A stretch of 60,312 nt of DNA from assembly GCA_030680405.1 (NCBI GenBank), contig JAUXVT010000079.1:1-60312 (forward strand), in the 5' to 3' direction. This DNA comes from Thiobacillus sp. (GTDB lineage: Bacteria; Pseudomonadota; Gammaproteobacteria; Burkholderiales; Thiobacillaceae). A program made the translations under genes and the position numbers. The number at the start of each line of letters is the position of its first letter. The stretch's first letter is position 1. The notes below the pieces were generated by a model. The model was not told where the DNA came from, made no database searches, and saw only the letters and a list, made by a program, of their open reading frames with translations. Positions 9,420-18,298 of this stretch are shown in pieces.

Positions 9420-10613
9420 GTGGAACTCTCCCGCCGCGTACAGGCCATCAAGCCCTCCCCCACCCTGGCCGTCACCGCCCGCGCCGCCACGCTCAAGGCG
9501 ACCGGCCGCGACATTATCGGCCTCGGCGCCGGCGAGCCCGATTTCGACACGCCCCAGCACATCAAGGACGCGGCGATCGCGGCGATCAACGCCGGCTTCA
9601 CCAAATACACGGCGGTCGACGGCACCCCCAGCCTGAAGGCGGCGATCATCGCCAAGTTCAAGCGCGACAACGGGCTCGACTACACGCCCAAGCAGGTCCT
9701 GGTGTCGTGCGGCGGCAAGCAGAGCTTCTTCAACCTGGTGCAGGCCGTGATCAACGCCGGTGACGAAGTCATCATCCCCGCGCCTTACTGGGTGTCGTAT
9801 CCCGACATCGTGATCCTCGCCGACGGCAAGCCGGTGATCGTCGAGGCCGGCATCGAACAGGGCTTCAAGATCACCCCGGCGCAGCTGGAAGCGGCGATCA
9901 CCCCTAAAACCCGCCTGTTCGTGATCAACAGCCCGTCCAACCCCACCGGCGCGGTCTACACCCGCGACGAGCTTGCCGCATTGGGCGAAGTACTGCGCCA
10001 GCATCCGCAGGTGCTGATCGCGTCCGACGACATGTACGAGCACATCCGCCTGGACGACGTGCCTTTCGTCAACATTCTCAATGTCTGCCCCGACCTCTAC
10101 GACCGCACCCTGGTGCTGAACGGCGTGTCGAAAGCCTATTCGATGACCGGCTGGCGCATCGGCTACGCGGCCGGCCCGGAGGCCATCCTGCGCGCGATGA
10201 CCAACGTGCAGTCGCAGTCGACCTCCAACCCCACCTCGATCTCGCAGGTCGCCGCCGAAGCGGCGCTCAACGGCGACCAGGGCTGCATCACCCCGATGCT
10301 CGACGCCTTCAAGACGCGCCACCGCTATGTCGTCGACGCGCTGAACGCCATCCCCGGCTTCCACTGCGTCGACAGCGGCGGTGCCTTCTACGCCTTCCCC
10401 GACGTGCGCCCCGCGATCATGAAGCTGCTGGCGCGCGACATCATCGAAGAACCGACCGACATCGCGTTCTCCGAATACCTGCTGGAGTCCGCCGACGTCG
10501 CCGTCGTCCCCGGCTCGGCCTTCGGCGCCGAAGGCTACATCCGCCTGTCGTTCGCCACCTCGCAGGCCAACCTGGAAAAGGCGCTGAAGCGCATCGCCGC
10601 CGCGCTGGCCTAG
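9420..10613 (+). CDS. Class I pyridoxal-phosphate aminotransferase, aspartate aminotransferase type Ib, 397 aa
   Basis: It transfers amino groups between aspartate or a similar amino acid and 2-oxoglutarate. Visible motifs are [12 protein letters not shown], the substrate loop [19 protein letters not shown], and the PLP-lysine segment [15 protein letters not shown]. The start is the GTG at 9420 (first residues ELSRRVQAI), preceded by GAAGGAAA at a suitable distance; a GTG at 9402 would add six residues. Homologues in betaproteobacteria are annotated as aspartate or aspartate/prephenate aminotransferases, and substrate choice cannot be settled from sequence alone. It is followed after 27 bases by the YihY-type gene on the same strand. 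Confidence 0.92.
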   Translation: MELSRRVQAIKPSPTLAVTARAATLKATGRDIIGLGAGEPDFDTPQHIKDAAIAAINAGFTKYTAVDGTPSLKAAIIAKFKRDNGLDYTPKQVLVSCGGKQSFFNLVQAVINAGDEVIIPAPYWVSYPDIVILADGKPVIVEAGIEQGFKITPAQLEAAITPKTRLFVINSPSNPTGAVYTRDELAALGEVLRQHPQVLIASDDMYEHIRLDDVPFVNILNVCPDLYDRTLVLNGVSKAYSMTGWRIGYAAGPEAILRAMTNVQSQSTSNPTSISQVAAEAALNGDQGCITPMLDAFKTRHRYVVDALNAIPGFHCVDSGGAFYAFPDVRPAIMKLLARDIIEEPTDIAFSEYLLESADVAVVPGSAFGAEGYIRLSFATSQANLEKALKRIAAALA

Positions 10614-10640
10614 CGCGTCCGGCGCGGGTAGGCTAGCGCC

Positions 10641-11924
10641 ATGATTCAACGACTTGCCGCCCTGCCCCCTGCGCGCGGCACCCTGAGCTGGCTGCTGCAG
10701 CTGGCCTACACCACCTGGGGGCTGTTCAAGCAGAACGGCCTGCAGAACCATGCCGCGGCGACGGCGTTTTATTTCCTGCTGTCCGCCACCCCGCTGCTGC
10801 TGCTGCTGAGCTACGCCCTGCAACTGCTGGGCGCTATCGCCGAGAACTCGGTGCCTGCGACCATCCTGATGGCCGCGCTCTACAACCAGTTGCAGCTGGA
10901 AAGTCTCACCGCGCTCGGGTTCATTCCGCGCCAGACCCAGCTGGCCGCCGGCAGCGTCGGCCTGGTCACCTTACTACTGTCGTCGCGCGGGCTGGTCAAC
11001 ACGATGCAGGGCGCCTTCCGCATCATTTTCCCCGAGCAGACCAAACGCAATCTGGTGGCGTCGTGGGTATTGCCGCTCATCATCCTGCCGGTGCTGTTCC
11101 TGCTGATGGGGGTGGCTGCGCTGGCGCAGGTGACGCTGAGCTTTCTGGCGCAGAACGACTTCATCGGCACGGGCAACGCGCAGGTGTTGCAGGCACTCAA
11201 CTCGCTGTTCGTCTTTGCCATGGTGTGGGCGCTGCTGTTCGCCGCCTACTGGCGGTTTCCGCGGCAGCATCCGCGCGCGCGCGTCGCGGCGGTGTTCGCG
11301 CTGGGCGCCAGCGTGAGCCTGGTATTGCTGCTGATGCTCTTCAGCGAGTTTTTCAAGCTGGAGAACTACCACAGCCTCTACGGCGCGCTGGGCGGCGTGG
11401 TGTTCGTGCTGATCGGCGCCTATTTCGCCTTTCTGCTTCTGTATCTGTGGGCGCAGGCGCTGTATTCCTACGGCAAAGCCGACATCACCGCACTGGAAAA
11501 GCTGTTTCTCGGCGGCAGCGGCGAAGGCGCCAGCAAACTCGAAGGCTATGTCTTCAGTGACAGCCACCGCCTGCTGGAAAAATACGGCCAGATCCACCCC
11601 GCAGGCCATACCCTGATCGAGGAAGGCGACGACTCGCGCACCGCCTACTTCCTCTACGCCGGCCGCGCAGCGGTGTACAAGCACACCGACGGCAGCAGCC
11701 GCCGCCTGGGCGAACTCAGCGAAGGCCAGTTGTTCGGCGAAATGGCCTACCTGCTGAACGAGAAACGCACCGCCTCGGTGGTGGCCGACAGCGAGATCAC
11801 CGTGCTGGCGCTGCCGCCGCACATCATGGAAGAGCTGATGCGCCATTCCGCCCCGCTGTCGCGCCGCATCATCGACACCCTGTGCCAACGGCTGGAACGG
11901 ATGAATCTGGCGAACCCGGGCTGA
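10641..11924 (+). CDS. YihY/BrkB-family membrane protein fused to a cyclic-nucleotide-binding domain, 427 aa
   Basis: Residues 1 to about 285 form a YihY/UPF0761 membrane domain with about six hydrophobic segments and the family motif NHAAATAFYFLLSATPLLLLL. Residues from about 300 on form a cNMP-binding fold: GHTLIEEGDDSRTAYFLYAGRAAVY, then LGELSEGQLFGEMAYLL, then RTASVVADSEITVLALP. The phosphate-binding cassette shows FGEMAYLLNEKRTASV, close to the FGE-x-A-L-x(5)-R-x-A/S consensus, so ligand binding is plausible. YihY proteins are inner-membrane proteins of unknown transport or remodelling function, once called RNase BN in error. The E. coli protein lacks a nucleotide domain, so this fusion suggests gating by cAMP, cGMP or c-di-GMP-like ligands. 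Confidence 0.88.
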   Translation: MIQRLAALPPARGTLSWLLQLAYTTWGLFKQNGLQNHAAATAFYFLLSATPLLLLLSYALQLLGAIAENSVPATILMAALYNQLQLESLTALGFIPRQTQLAAGSVGLVTLLLSSRGLVNTMQGAFRIIFPEQTKRNLVASWVLPLIILPVLFLLMGVAALAQVTLSFLAQNDFIGTGNAQVLQALNSLFVFAMVWALLFAAYWRFPRQHPRARVAAVFALGASVSLVLLLMLFSEFFKLENYHSLYGALGGVVFVLIGAYFAFLLLYLWAQALYSYGKADITALEKLFLGGSGEGASKLEGYVFSDSHRLLEKYGQIHPAGHTLIEEGDDSRTAYFLYAGRAAVYKHTDGSSRRLGELSEGQLFGEMAYLLNEKRTASVVADSEITVLALPPHIMEELMRHSAPLSRRIIDTLCQRLERMNLANPG

Positions 11925-11957
11925 ACTGCGCAGTCTGAGAAGTATCCGGAGCATGCC

Positions 11958-13193
11958 ATGGCCTTGCATTCACTTTACGTCGATCTCAATTCCTACTTCG
12001 CGTCGGTCGAGCAGCAGCTGCGCCCCGAGTTGCGCGGCAAGCCGGTCGGCGTGTTGCCGGTGATGGCAGACACCACCTGCTGCATCGCCGCCAGCATCGA
12101 CGCCAAGCGCTTCGGCGTCCGTACCGGAACCCCGGTGTGGCAGGCGCGCAAGCTGTGCGAGGACATCGTGTTCGTGCAGGCGCGCCCGGCCACCTACGTG
12201 GAAATCCACCATCGCATCGTCACCGCGGTCGAATCCTGCACCCCCGTCGGCGTCGTGCTGTCGATCGACGAAATGGCGTGCGACCTGATGGGAAGCGACC
12301 GCGAGGAAGCCAACGCCGTCAAACTCGGTCAGCAGATCAAGCAGGCGATCTACGACCAGGTCGGCGAAATGCTGCACAGCTCGGTCGGCATCGCGCCCAA
12401 CCGCTTTCTCGCCAAAACCGCGTCGAACATGCAAAAGCCGGACGGGCTGACGGTGATCCGCCAGAACGAACTGCCCCAGCGTCTGTACGGCCTCAAGCTC
12501 GGCGCCCTCACCGGCATCGGCCGCGCCATGGAACCGCGCCTCAACCGGCTCGGCATCCACAGCGTCGAACAACTGTGCGCCGCCAGCAAGGACACGCTGC
12601 GCCACGCCTGGGGCGGCATCGAAGGCGAACGCTTTTATGCCAAGCTGCGTGGCGAAGTGGTGGAATCCATCCCCACGCAGCGTGGCAGCGTCGGCCATTC
12701 GCACGTTCTCGCGCCCGAGCTGCGCGACCCGGCCTCTGCCCTGGCGGTACTTTACCGCCTGCTGCACAAGGCCGCGATGCGGCTGCGCCACTACGGCTAC
12801 TGCGCGGGCGGGCTGAGCCTGCACCTGAGCTATCTGCAACGCGGCAGCGAACCGGCCCACTGGTCCGATCAGGTCCGTTTCTCGCCGCATGCTGACACCT
12901 TCAAGTTCAACCCGGTGCTGGCCGAACTGTGGCAGCGTCGCCCGCCCGATCCCGCCCCTATCCTCAAGGTCGGCGTCACCCTGCTCCACCTCACCGAGCA
13001 CAGCCAGATCACACGCGACCTGTTCGACCCCGACGACCAGCACGCTGGCCTCAACAGCGTGCTCGACCAGATCAACCAGCGCTACGGTCCCAATTCCCTG
13101 TATTTTGGCGGCGCCCACAGCGGACGCGGCGCGGCCCCGATGCGCATCGCATTCAGCCACGTTCCCGAATTGCAGGTGGAAAGTGACGGCTGA
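11958..13193 (+). CDS. Y-family DNA polymerase, DinB-like, 411 aa
   Basis: Translesion polymerase fold. The catalytic acidic residues are visible in LYVDLNSYFASVEQ near the N-terminus and LSIDEMACDL around residue 100. The palm/thumb motif SSVGIAPNRFLAKTASNMQKPDGL and the helix-hairpin-helix segment LTGIGRAMEPRLNRLGI are present. The second motif reads SIDEM rather than the usual SIDEAY(L/I)D. The C-terminus (MRIAFSHVPELQVESDG) has no obvious QxxLxL-type clamp-binding tail like that of E. coli Pol IV. It therefore belongs to a divergent DinB branch. No LexA box is recognisable upstream. It follows the YihY-type gene by 33 bases. Confidence 0.87.
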   Translation: MALHSLYVDLNSYFASVEQQLRPELRGKPVGVLPVMADTTCCIAASIDAKRFGVRTGTPVWQARKLCEDIVFVQARPATYVEIHHRIVTAVESCTPVGVVLSIDEMACDLMGSDREEANAVKLGQQIKQAIYDQVGEMLHSSVGIAPNRFLAKTASNMQKPDGLTVIRQNELPQRLYGLKLGALTGIGRAMEPRLNRLGIHSVEQLCAASKDTLRHAWGGIEGERFYAKLRGEVVESIPTQRGSVGHSHVLAPELRDPASALAVLYRLLHKAAMRLRHYGYCAGGLSLHLSYLQRGSEPAHWSDQVRFSPHADTFKFNPVLAELWQRRPPDPAPILKVGVTLLHLTEHSQITRDLFDPDDQHAGLNSVLDQINQRYGPNSLYFGGAHSGRGAAPMRIAFSHVPELQVESDG

Positions 13194-13196
13194 GGC

Positions 13197-13225
13197 TTGA
13201 CCGATAGGGCCGCCGACTCTAGAAT
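13197..13225 (+). promoter_or_regulatory. Sigma-70 promoter of tRNA-Asn
   Basis: A -35 box TTGACC at 13197-13202 and a -10 box TAGAAT at 13220-13225 are separated by exactly 17 bases. The tRNA starts 14 bases after the -10 box, so a short 5' leader is expected. Confidence 0.75.
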
Positions 13226-13239
13226 GCGCCCTCTCCTAT

Positions 13240-13315
13240 TCCCCGATAGCTCAGTTGGTAGAGCGACGGACTGTTAATCCGCAGGTCCCTGGTTCGAGCC
13301 CAGGTCGGGGAGCCA
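13240..13315 (+). tRNA. tRNA-Asn (anticodon GTT)
   Basis: A 76-base cloverleaf with acceptor arms TCCCCGA and TCGGGGA, D-arm GCTCAGTTGGTAGAGC, anticodon GTT at 13273-13275, T-arm loop GGTTCGAGCCC, discriminator G and an encoded CCA end. It has its own promoter and a terminator immediately downstream. An integrase-like remnant directly follows, which fits use of this tRNA as an attachment site. Confidence 0.97.
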
Positions 13316-13320
13316 TATTC

Positions 13321-13449
13321 GAAGAGCCTCGCAGCGATGCGGGGCTTTTTCATTTTCTGCCCACCAGCCAAATCGTAACCAGCTACAACACTTTCCAAGC
13401 GTGCCGGAGACTCGGCCAGGTGATCAGGCGCAAGGTGGGCATAACGGGC
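13321..13449 (-). pseudogene. Remnant of a tyrosine-recombinase (integrase) C-terminus beside tRNA-Asn
   Basis: Read on the minus strand, this stretch encodes ARYAHLAPDHLAESPARLE, the segment around and after the catalytic tyrosine of phage-type integrases (commonly RYAHLAP), followed by a basic tail. The residues that normally come just before, such as LGHS, are absent, and no start exists, so it is a scar. Its position and orientation facing the tRNA are typical of an island integrase. The match is a single motif, so confidence is moderate. The rest of 13350-13640 holds nothing else I can name. Confidence 0.5.
13326..13350 (+). terminator. Intrinsic terminator after tRNA-Asn
   Basis: Stem GCCTCGCA with TGCGGGGC (one G-T pair) around a GCGA loop, followed by five T. 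Confidence 0.85.
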
Positions 13450-13640
13450 TTCGGGTAGCGTGGATATGTGTACTATTGTGGTCGAGTTCAGGAAAGTCGC
13501 CGGCTTCGTGATGCTCCATCATAAATATCACGAGGCCCGCCGCAGGTTTGGACCTGGAGTCCTGTGCAGTCTCAATACCGGCGCCGATTACATTGGCGGA
13601 TAATGTCTGGTTTCGCCCACCCCACAGAAGCAAACGCCGT

Positions 13641-15044
13641 ATGCAAAAAGAAGTCAAAGAAAAGCCCCAGTACGCCGTCGTGGCGGCGGTACAGCTGCCG
13701 GGGGTGAGCGACGTTGAGTTCGAGGCGTCGCTGACTGAGCTGCGCGAGCTGGCCAAAACACTGGGGTTCACGGTTACCCGCACGTTTACGCAAAAACGGT
13801 CCGGCTTCGACTCGACGGCGTATCTGGGCGTGGGCAAGCGTCAGGAGATTCGCCGCTTTGTTAAGGGCGAATCGGGCGACGAAACCGAGCCCGACCACGA
13901 GCCGATGAACCCCTTGTATCGCCTCTCCACGGTCGTTGAGGGGATGGGTGATGAGGCAGCCCTGGTCTCGCCCGACCCGATCGACGTCGTCTTCGTCGAC
14001 CACGAGATATCACCGTCGCAGGCGCGCCACCTCGAAAACGAGGTCGGCTGCCAGGTGATGGATCGCACCATGGTCATCCTCGAGATATTCCACCGCAACG
14101 CGCGCTCTCCCGCTGCACGCGCGCAGGTGGAGATCGCGCGCCTGGGCTACATGGCGCCGCGCCTGCGCGAAGCGGCGAAGCTCGCGGGGCCGCAAGGGCG
14201 GCAACGCAGCGGTGTCGGCGGGCGCGGCGCGGGCGAATCGCACACCGAACTGGACAAGCGCAAGATCCGCGACCGCATCGCCGAACTGCAGAAGGAGATC
14301 GCTGCGATGGACGTCGAGCGCAAAACGCAGCGTGCACGGCGGCAAGCGCACCAGGGGCTCGCCAGCGTGGCGCTCGTCGGCTACACCAATGCGGGCAAGT
14401 CCACCCTGATGCGCGCACTCACGGGAAGCGAGGTGCTGGTCGCCAACAAACTCTTCGCGACGCTCGACACCACCGTGCGCACCCTTCAACCCGAGAGCAT
14501 CCCACGCATACTGGTCAGCGACACGGTCGGCTTCATCAAGAATCTGCCTCACGGACTGGTCGCGTCGTTCAAGTCGACGCTCGAAGAGGCGCTTGATGCG
14601 TCGCTGCTGCTCCATGTCATCGATGCAAGCGATCCCGGCTTTGAACGGCAGATCGAAACCACCGAAGAAGTCCTGAAAGAGATCGATGCGCAGGACGTGC
14701 CGCGCTTCCGCATCTTCAACAAGATCGATCACGTCGGCGACGCAGCGGCGCAAGCTGAACGCGAAGCCGCGCTACGCGCCAAGTACCCCGATTGCATCGT
14801 GATGAGCGCGCGCCGCCCTGACGACATCGCGAAGTTGCACAAGGCGATCGTTGCGTTCTTCCAGCGGGATCTTGTCGAGGCCGAGCTGTTTCTTCCCTGG
14901 TCGGCACAGCAACTGCGCGGGGAAATATTCGCGCGCTGCGAGGTGCTGGAGGAGCGCGCCGACGAAGAGGGTGCGTTCTTCCGCGTCCGCGGCGAGCAGG
15001 AAACCTTGAATAGCCTGCGTGAGCAGTTCGGCGAGGCGCGATGA
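13641..15044 (+). CDS. hflX: HflX-type ribosome-associated GTPase, 467 aa
   Basis: The GTPase domain shows G1 GYTNAGKST, G2 around FATLDTT, G3 DTVGFIKNLPHGLVASFKSTL and G4 NKID. The N-terminal HflX domain includes FVDHEISPSQARHLENEV and FHRNARSPAARAQVEIARL, followed by a Gly/Arg-rich linker and a coiled coil. HflX splits stalled or hibernating 70S ribosomes under stress. I chose the ATG at 13641 (MQKEVKEKPQYAVV); a start at 13548 would add unconserved residues. Unlike the usual hfq-hflX-hflK setting, it stands alone after a tRNA and an integrase remnant. It may therefore be an additional, possibly acquired, copy, but a second copy cannot be checked from this window. Confidence 0.9.
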   Translation: MQKEVKEKPQYAVVAAVQLPGVSDVEFEASLTELRELAKTLGFTVTRTFTQKRSGFDSTAYLGVGKRQEIRRFVKGESGDETEPDHEPMNPLYRLSTVVEGMGDEAALVSPDPIDVVFVDHEISPSQARHLENEVGCQVMDRTMVILEIFHRNARSPAARAQVEIARLGYMAPRLREAAKLAGPQGRQRSGVGGRGAGESHTELDKRKIRDRIAELQKEIAAMDVERKTQRARRQAHQGLASVALVGYTNAGKSTLMRALTGSEVLVANKLFATLDTTVRTLQPESIPRILVSDTVGFIKNLPHGLVASFKSTLEEALDASLLLHVIDASDPGFERQIETTEEVLKEIDAQDVPRFRIFNKIDHVGDAAAQAEREAALRAKYPDCIVMSARRPDDIAKLHKAIVAFFQRDLVEAELFLPWSAQQLRGEIFARCEVLEERADEEGAFFRVRGEQETLNSLREQFGEAR

Positions 15045-15379
15045 GCAGATCACTTGTAGCACCCGGTCGCCCCTTGGGAAGGACGCTAGGCCAGTTCGTT
15101 TCTCTGTGAGAGTGATCAAAGAAAGAACCTCTGCGTAAAAGCCTCGTTGGCCGCCTTGGCCACAGGGGGACCTTCATAGGCTATCCCCCTGACTTTTTCT
15201 GATGCCTCAATATATTCCACCAGAAGGACATCTTTGACCTGCTGGCCAACCTCATGGTTGAACTTGTGCCATGGACAGTGAAGGCATCACAAGTCTGGCC
15301 ACTGCACTCAAGACCGGGGAATGCTCACGCCCCTTGGCGGACGCTGGCGATATGTTGAGCGGGCAATCGGATGGAGTAA
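15045..15379. other. Intergenic stretch with no identifiable gene
   Basis: About 335 bases between hflX and the end of truC. Several short frames in all directions look protein-like over 20-30 residues but shift frame and have no start context, for example around 15225-15360 on the plus strand. They could be a decayed gene. I recognise no family and no tRNA-end duplication. Confidence 0.4.
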
Positions 15380-16123
15380 TTACCTGCAGGCCCACTCGCT
15401 CCACCCCAACCGTCCGATCACCTCGGCGAAATCTTCGGCCAACCCGGCCTGCAAGCGCAAAGCCTGCCCGCTGAGCGGATGCGCAAGCCGCATCTCGGTT
15501 GCCGCCAGCAACAAACGCGGGTAGCCGAACAGCTCCTGAAACAAGCGATTATGCCGCCCCTTGCCGTGCGTCGCGTCACCAATGATAGGGTGCGCGATGT
15601 GCTTCATATGGCGGCGCAATTGGTGCCAGCGACCGGTAAGCGGTGCCAGTTCGACCAAGGCATAACGGCTGCTGGGGTAGCGATCCACCCGATACGGCAA
15701 TTCCACCGTCGCCAACCGACGGTAGCGGGTTTGCGCGGGTTGTGCGGCGGCACGGGCGGCGATACCGGCATGTTCGTCCGCCATGCGCTGCAGCGGATGA
15801 TCAATATCGCCAGACTCCGGCGGATACCCGCGCACCACGGCAACATAGCGCTTGCTCACTTCACCGCGTTCGAACTGGCGATTCAACAAAGGTCCGACCT
15901 CGCGATCCAACGCAAACAACAGCACGCCGGAAGTACCCTTATCGAGTCGATGCACCGGATAAACCGGCTGGCCAATCTGGTCGCGCAGCATCTGCAACGC
16001 GAAACGGGTTTCGTGGCGATCCAGCACGCTGCGATGCACCAGCAGCCCCGCCGGCTTGTGAATGGCAATCAGACTGTCATCGCGGTAAATAATGGGCAGC
16101 GATTCGGACGCACCATCGCGCAC
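15380..16123 (-). CDS. truC: tRNA pseudouridine synthase TruC-like (RluA family), 247 aa
   Basis: It converts uridine 65 of certain tRNAs to pseudouridine. The RluA-family catalytic domain begins almost at the N-terminus (IIYRDDSLIAIHKPAGLLVH), with the catalytic Asp in HRLDKGTSGVLLFA and the second core motif GRWHQLRRHMKHI. There is no S4 domain, which together with the length and the GRWHQLRRH variant points to TruC rather than RluC/D. It lies directly downstream of the Rap1a-like gene with almost no gap, so the two probably share a transcript. Confidence 0.87.
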   Translation of the reverse strand: MRDGASESLPIIYRDDSLIAIHKPAGLLVHRSVLDRHETRFALQMLRDQIGQPVYPVHRLDKGTSGVLLFALDREVGPLLNRQFERGEVSKRYVAVVRGYPPESGDIDHPLQRMADEHAGIAARAAAQPAQTRYRRLATVELPYRVDRYPSSRYALVELAPLTGRWHQLRRHMKHIAHPIIGDATHGKGRHNRLFQELFGYPRLLLAATEMRLAHPLSGQALRLQAGLAEDFAEVIGRLGWSEWACR

Positions 16124-16124
16124 G

Positions 16125-16502
16125 CTATTTCCTTCCCTTGCACGGAAAATGCGCTATCAACGCCTTCTGCATCACCTCACCGGCCGGCTGGGTCAGCGAT
16201 TCCGGATGCGCGCCGATCCATGCCACCAACGCCCTCGGTGCCTTTATCCTGTCGCCGTCATCAAGGCAAAATCCCGCCTTGCCCTTGCCGTAGTGATGCG
16301 CCGCGTCGATATAGCCATCGAGATAACTGTGGCACATCACGGAAAGCGTCTTCACCCTGTCCGCGCTTTTGCACATGCGCAGGATCACGCTGCCATTTTT
16401 ACCCTGAAAACCGCTGGCCTGAGCATCCACGAAAAAGAACAGGCCGACCCATACAGACAGGATGGCTGGCAAGAAACGGGTTTTGACTACGATTGAATGC
16501 AT
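16125..16502 (-). CDS. Secreted Rap1a/Tai-type domain protein, 125 aa
   Basis: Starting at the ATG at 16502, the protein has a signal peptide (MHSIVVKTRF followed by a hydrophobic stretch to about residue 28). The mature part has four cysteines in a pattern of early C, C-x-Y-x-D-G, FCLDDGD and a terminal FPC. This spacing, with AWIGAHPESL and KALIAHFPC, matches the Rap1a/Tai immunity fold (PF18602). Rap1a proteins neutralise type VI amidase effectors in the periplasm, but many chromosomal homologues have no effector partner. None is present here, so an immunity role is unproven. A longer frame to 16562 lacks signal-peptide logic. Confidence 0.65.
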   Translation of the reverse strand: MHSIVVKTRFLPAILSVWVGLFFFVDAQASGFQGKNGSVILRMCKSADRVKTLSVMCHSYLDGYIDAAHHYGKGKAGFCLDDGDRIKAPRALVAWIGAHPESLTQPAGEVMQKALIAHFPCKGRK

Positions 16503-16692
16503 AAAGAATAGGAATTTCGATGGCACTTCAGGAAGTGTCGTGGGCCTGACAGCCTCAGTCAATCCGGAATTTAGGCCGAAGGAAATCGGAATACCGGTTA
16601 TTAGGATCTACGTTATCAAGTTGTACATCTCGAGACCGGACCAGCCAGATAACAACAAGAACCTTCGGTGCTCCGGCCGGCGACGGACAGGG

Positions 16693-18195
16693 CTAGCCCA
16701 ATGTGGGCATGGCTAGCGTGCTGCCCGTGCGCTCGGCCGGTGCGGGCCAGCGGCAGGTGACGACCTTGGTGCGTGTGTAGAAATATACGCCCTCCATGCC
16801 GTGCATGTGGAGGTCGCCGAACAGCGAGGCCTTCCAGCCGCCGAAGGAGAAGAAGGCCATCGGCACCGGGATCGGCACGTTGACGCCGACCATGCCGACC
16901 TCGATCTTGTTCTCGAAGCGGCGCGCCCAGTGGCCCGACCCGGTGAAGATCGCGGTGCCGTTGCCGTAGGGGTTGGCGTTGATCAGACGCACCGCATCGT
17001 CATAGCTGTCCGCCCGCAGCACGATCAGCACCGGGCCGAATATCTCCTCGCGATAGATGTCCATCTCCGGCCTGACCCGGTCGAACAGGGTCGGGCCGAC
17101 GAAAAAGCCGTGCTCGCCCCCGGCCACCTCGATGCCGCGGCCGTCGAGCACCAGTTCGGCGCCTAGGGCGACACCGCTGTCGATCAGGCCGACGATGCGG
17201 TCACGATGGGCCGCCGAGATCACCGGGCCCATCCCGACCTCCGCCGCATCGCCGCGTCCGACCCTGATCTGCGCCGCCTTGTCCCTGAGCAGCCGCAGCA
17301 AGGCATCGCCCGCCTCGCCTACAGCCACCACGGTGGAAATCGCCATGCAGCGCTCGCCGGCGGAACCATACGCGGCGCCGACCAGGGCGTCGGCGGTGAA
17401 ATCCATGTCGGCGTCCGGCATCACCACGGCGTGGTTCTTGGCCCCGCCCAGCGCCTGCACCCGCTTGCCGTTTCGTGCCGCGGTCTCGTAGATGTGCTGG
17501 GCCACCGGGGTGGAGCCGACGAATGAGATAGCGCCGACGTCGGGATGATCGAGCAGTGCGTCCACCGCTTCTTTGTCGCCGGGCACGACGTTGAGCACGC
17601 CGTCGGGCAGCCCCGCCTCCTTGAACAGTTCGGCCATGCGCAGGCTGCACGAGGGCACCTTTTCCGAGGGCTTGAGCACGAAGGTGTTGCCGCAGGCGAT
17701 GGCGACCGGGAACATCCACAGCGGCACCATGGCCGGGAAATTGAACGGCGTGATGCCGGCGCACACCCCCACCGGCTGTAGCAGGGAATGGCAATCGACG
17801 CCGCGGCCGACGTCCTCGGCCTGCTCGCCCTTCAGCAGATGCGGCACGCCGCTGGCGAACTCGATCACCTCGATACCGCGCTGCACCGAGCCGGCGGCGT
17901 CGGCGAGGGTCTTGCCGTGCTCTTCCGAAGCCAGCCGCGCCAGTTCGTCGCGATGCTGCTCCATCAACTCGCGAAAACGGGTGAGGATGCGGGCACGGCG
18001 CGACGGGGTGGTCTCGCGCCAGGCCGGGAAAGCGGCCCTGGCCGCCGCCACCGCGGCATCGATATCGTTTCTGTCCGCCAGCGGCACCTGGCGGATCACC
18101 TCGCCGGTGGCCGGATTGAACACATCGCCCATGCGGCTGCCTTGCGACTGGACGCGCTGGCCGTTGATCCAGAGATGCAGTTTCCCGGTTGTCAT
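16693..18195 (-). CDS. mmsA: CoA-acylating methylmalonate-semialdehyde dehydrogenase, 500 aa
   Basis: It oxidises methylmalonate semialdehyde or malonate semialdehyde to propionyl- or acetyl-CoA with NAD and CoA, in valine, inositol or beta-alanine breakdown. ALDH-family motifs include ITPFNFPAMVPLWM, FVLKPSEKVP, ISFVGSTPVAQHIY, and the catalytic cysteine in GSAGERCMAISTVV. GERCMA is characteristic of the MmsA/IolA subgroup, as is FFSFGGWKASLFGDLHMHG. The length of 500 residues is normal. It is flanked by non-coding gaps and appears monocistronic; no mmsB or iol genes are adjacent. Confidence 0.93.
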   Translation of the reverse strand: MTTGKLHLWINGQRVQSQGSRMGDVFNPATGEVIRQVPLADRNDIDAAVAAARAAFPAWRETTPSRRARILTRFRELMEQHRDELARLASEEHGKTLADAAGSVQRGIEVIEFASGVPHLLKGEQAEDVGRGVDCHSLLQPVGVCAGITPFNFPAMVPLWMFPVAIACGNTFVLKPSEKVPSCSLRMAELFKEAGLPDGVLNVVPGDKEAVDALLDHPDVGAISFVGSTPVAQHIYETAARNGKRVQALGGAKNHAVVMPDADMDFTADALVGAAYGSAGERCMAISTVVAVGEAGDALLRLLRDKAAQIRVGRGDAAEVGMGPVISAAHRDRIVGLIDSGVALGAELVLDGRGIEVAGGEHGFFVGPTLFDRVRPEMDIYREEIFGPVLIVLRADSYDDAVRLINANPYGNGTAIFTGSGHWARRFENKIEVGMVGVNVPIPVPMAFFSFGGWKASLFGDLHMHGMEGVYFYTRTKVVTCRWPAPAERTGSTLAMPTLG

Positions 18196-18298
18196 CGTTT
18201 TTTTCCTTTCTGGAATGGCGCTGAAAACGCGCGTCCAGCGTGATGCGAAAAAATTTTAGTTTAGCGCCGCGGGGAGGCACGGCGTGCCCTTCCACCGC

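Noticed and set aside
9261..10823. Long minus-strand frame opposite the aminotransferase gene
   Set aside because: No family features; the plus-strand aminotransferase is unmistakable.
13255..13458. Plus-strand frame across tRNA-Asn
   Set aside because: It reads through the tRNA and its terminator; it is not a protein gene.
13424..13837. Minus-strand frame containing FMMEHHEAGDFPELDH upstream of hflX
   Set aside because: It overlaps the hflX start antisense and has no recognised family. I kept only the short integrase-like scar in a neighbouring frame.
15271..15524. Two short plus-strand frames at the truC end, one with GGRWRYVERAIGWSNYLQ
   Set aside because: They looked like a decayed transposase or other gene, but I could match no family and they overlap truC.
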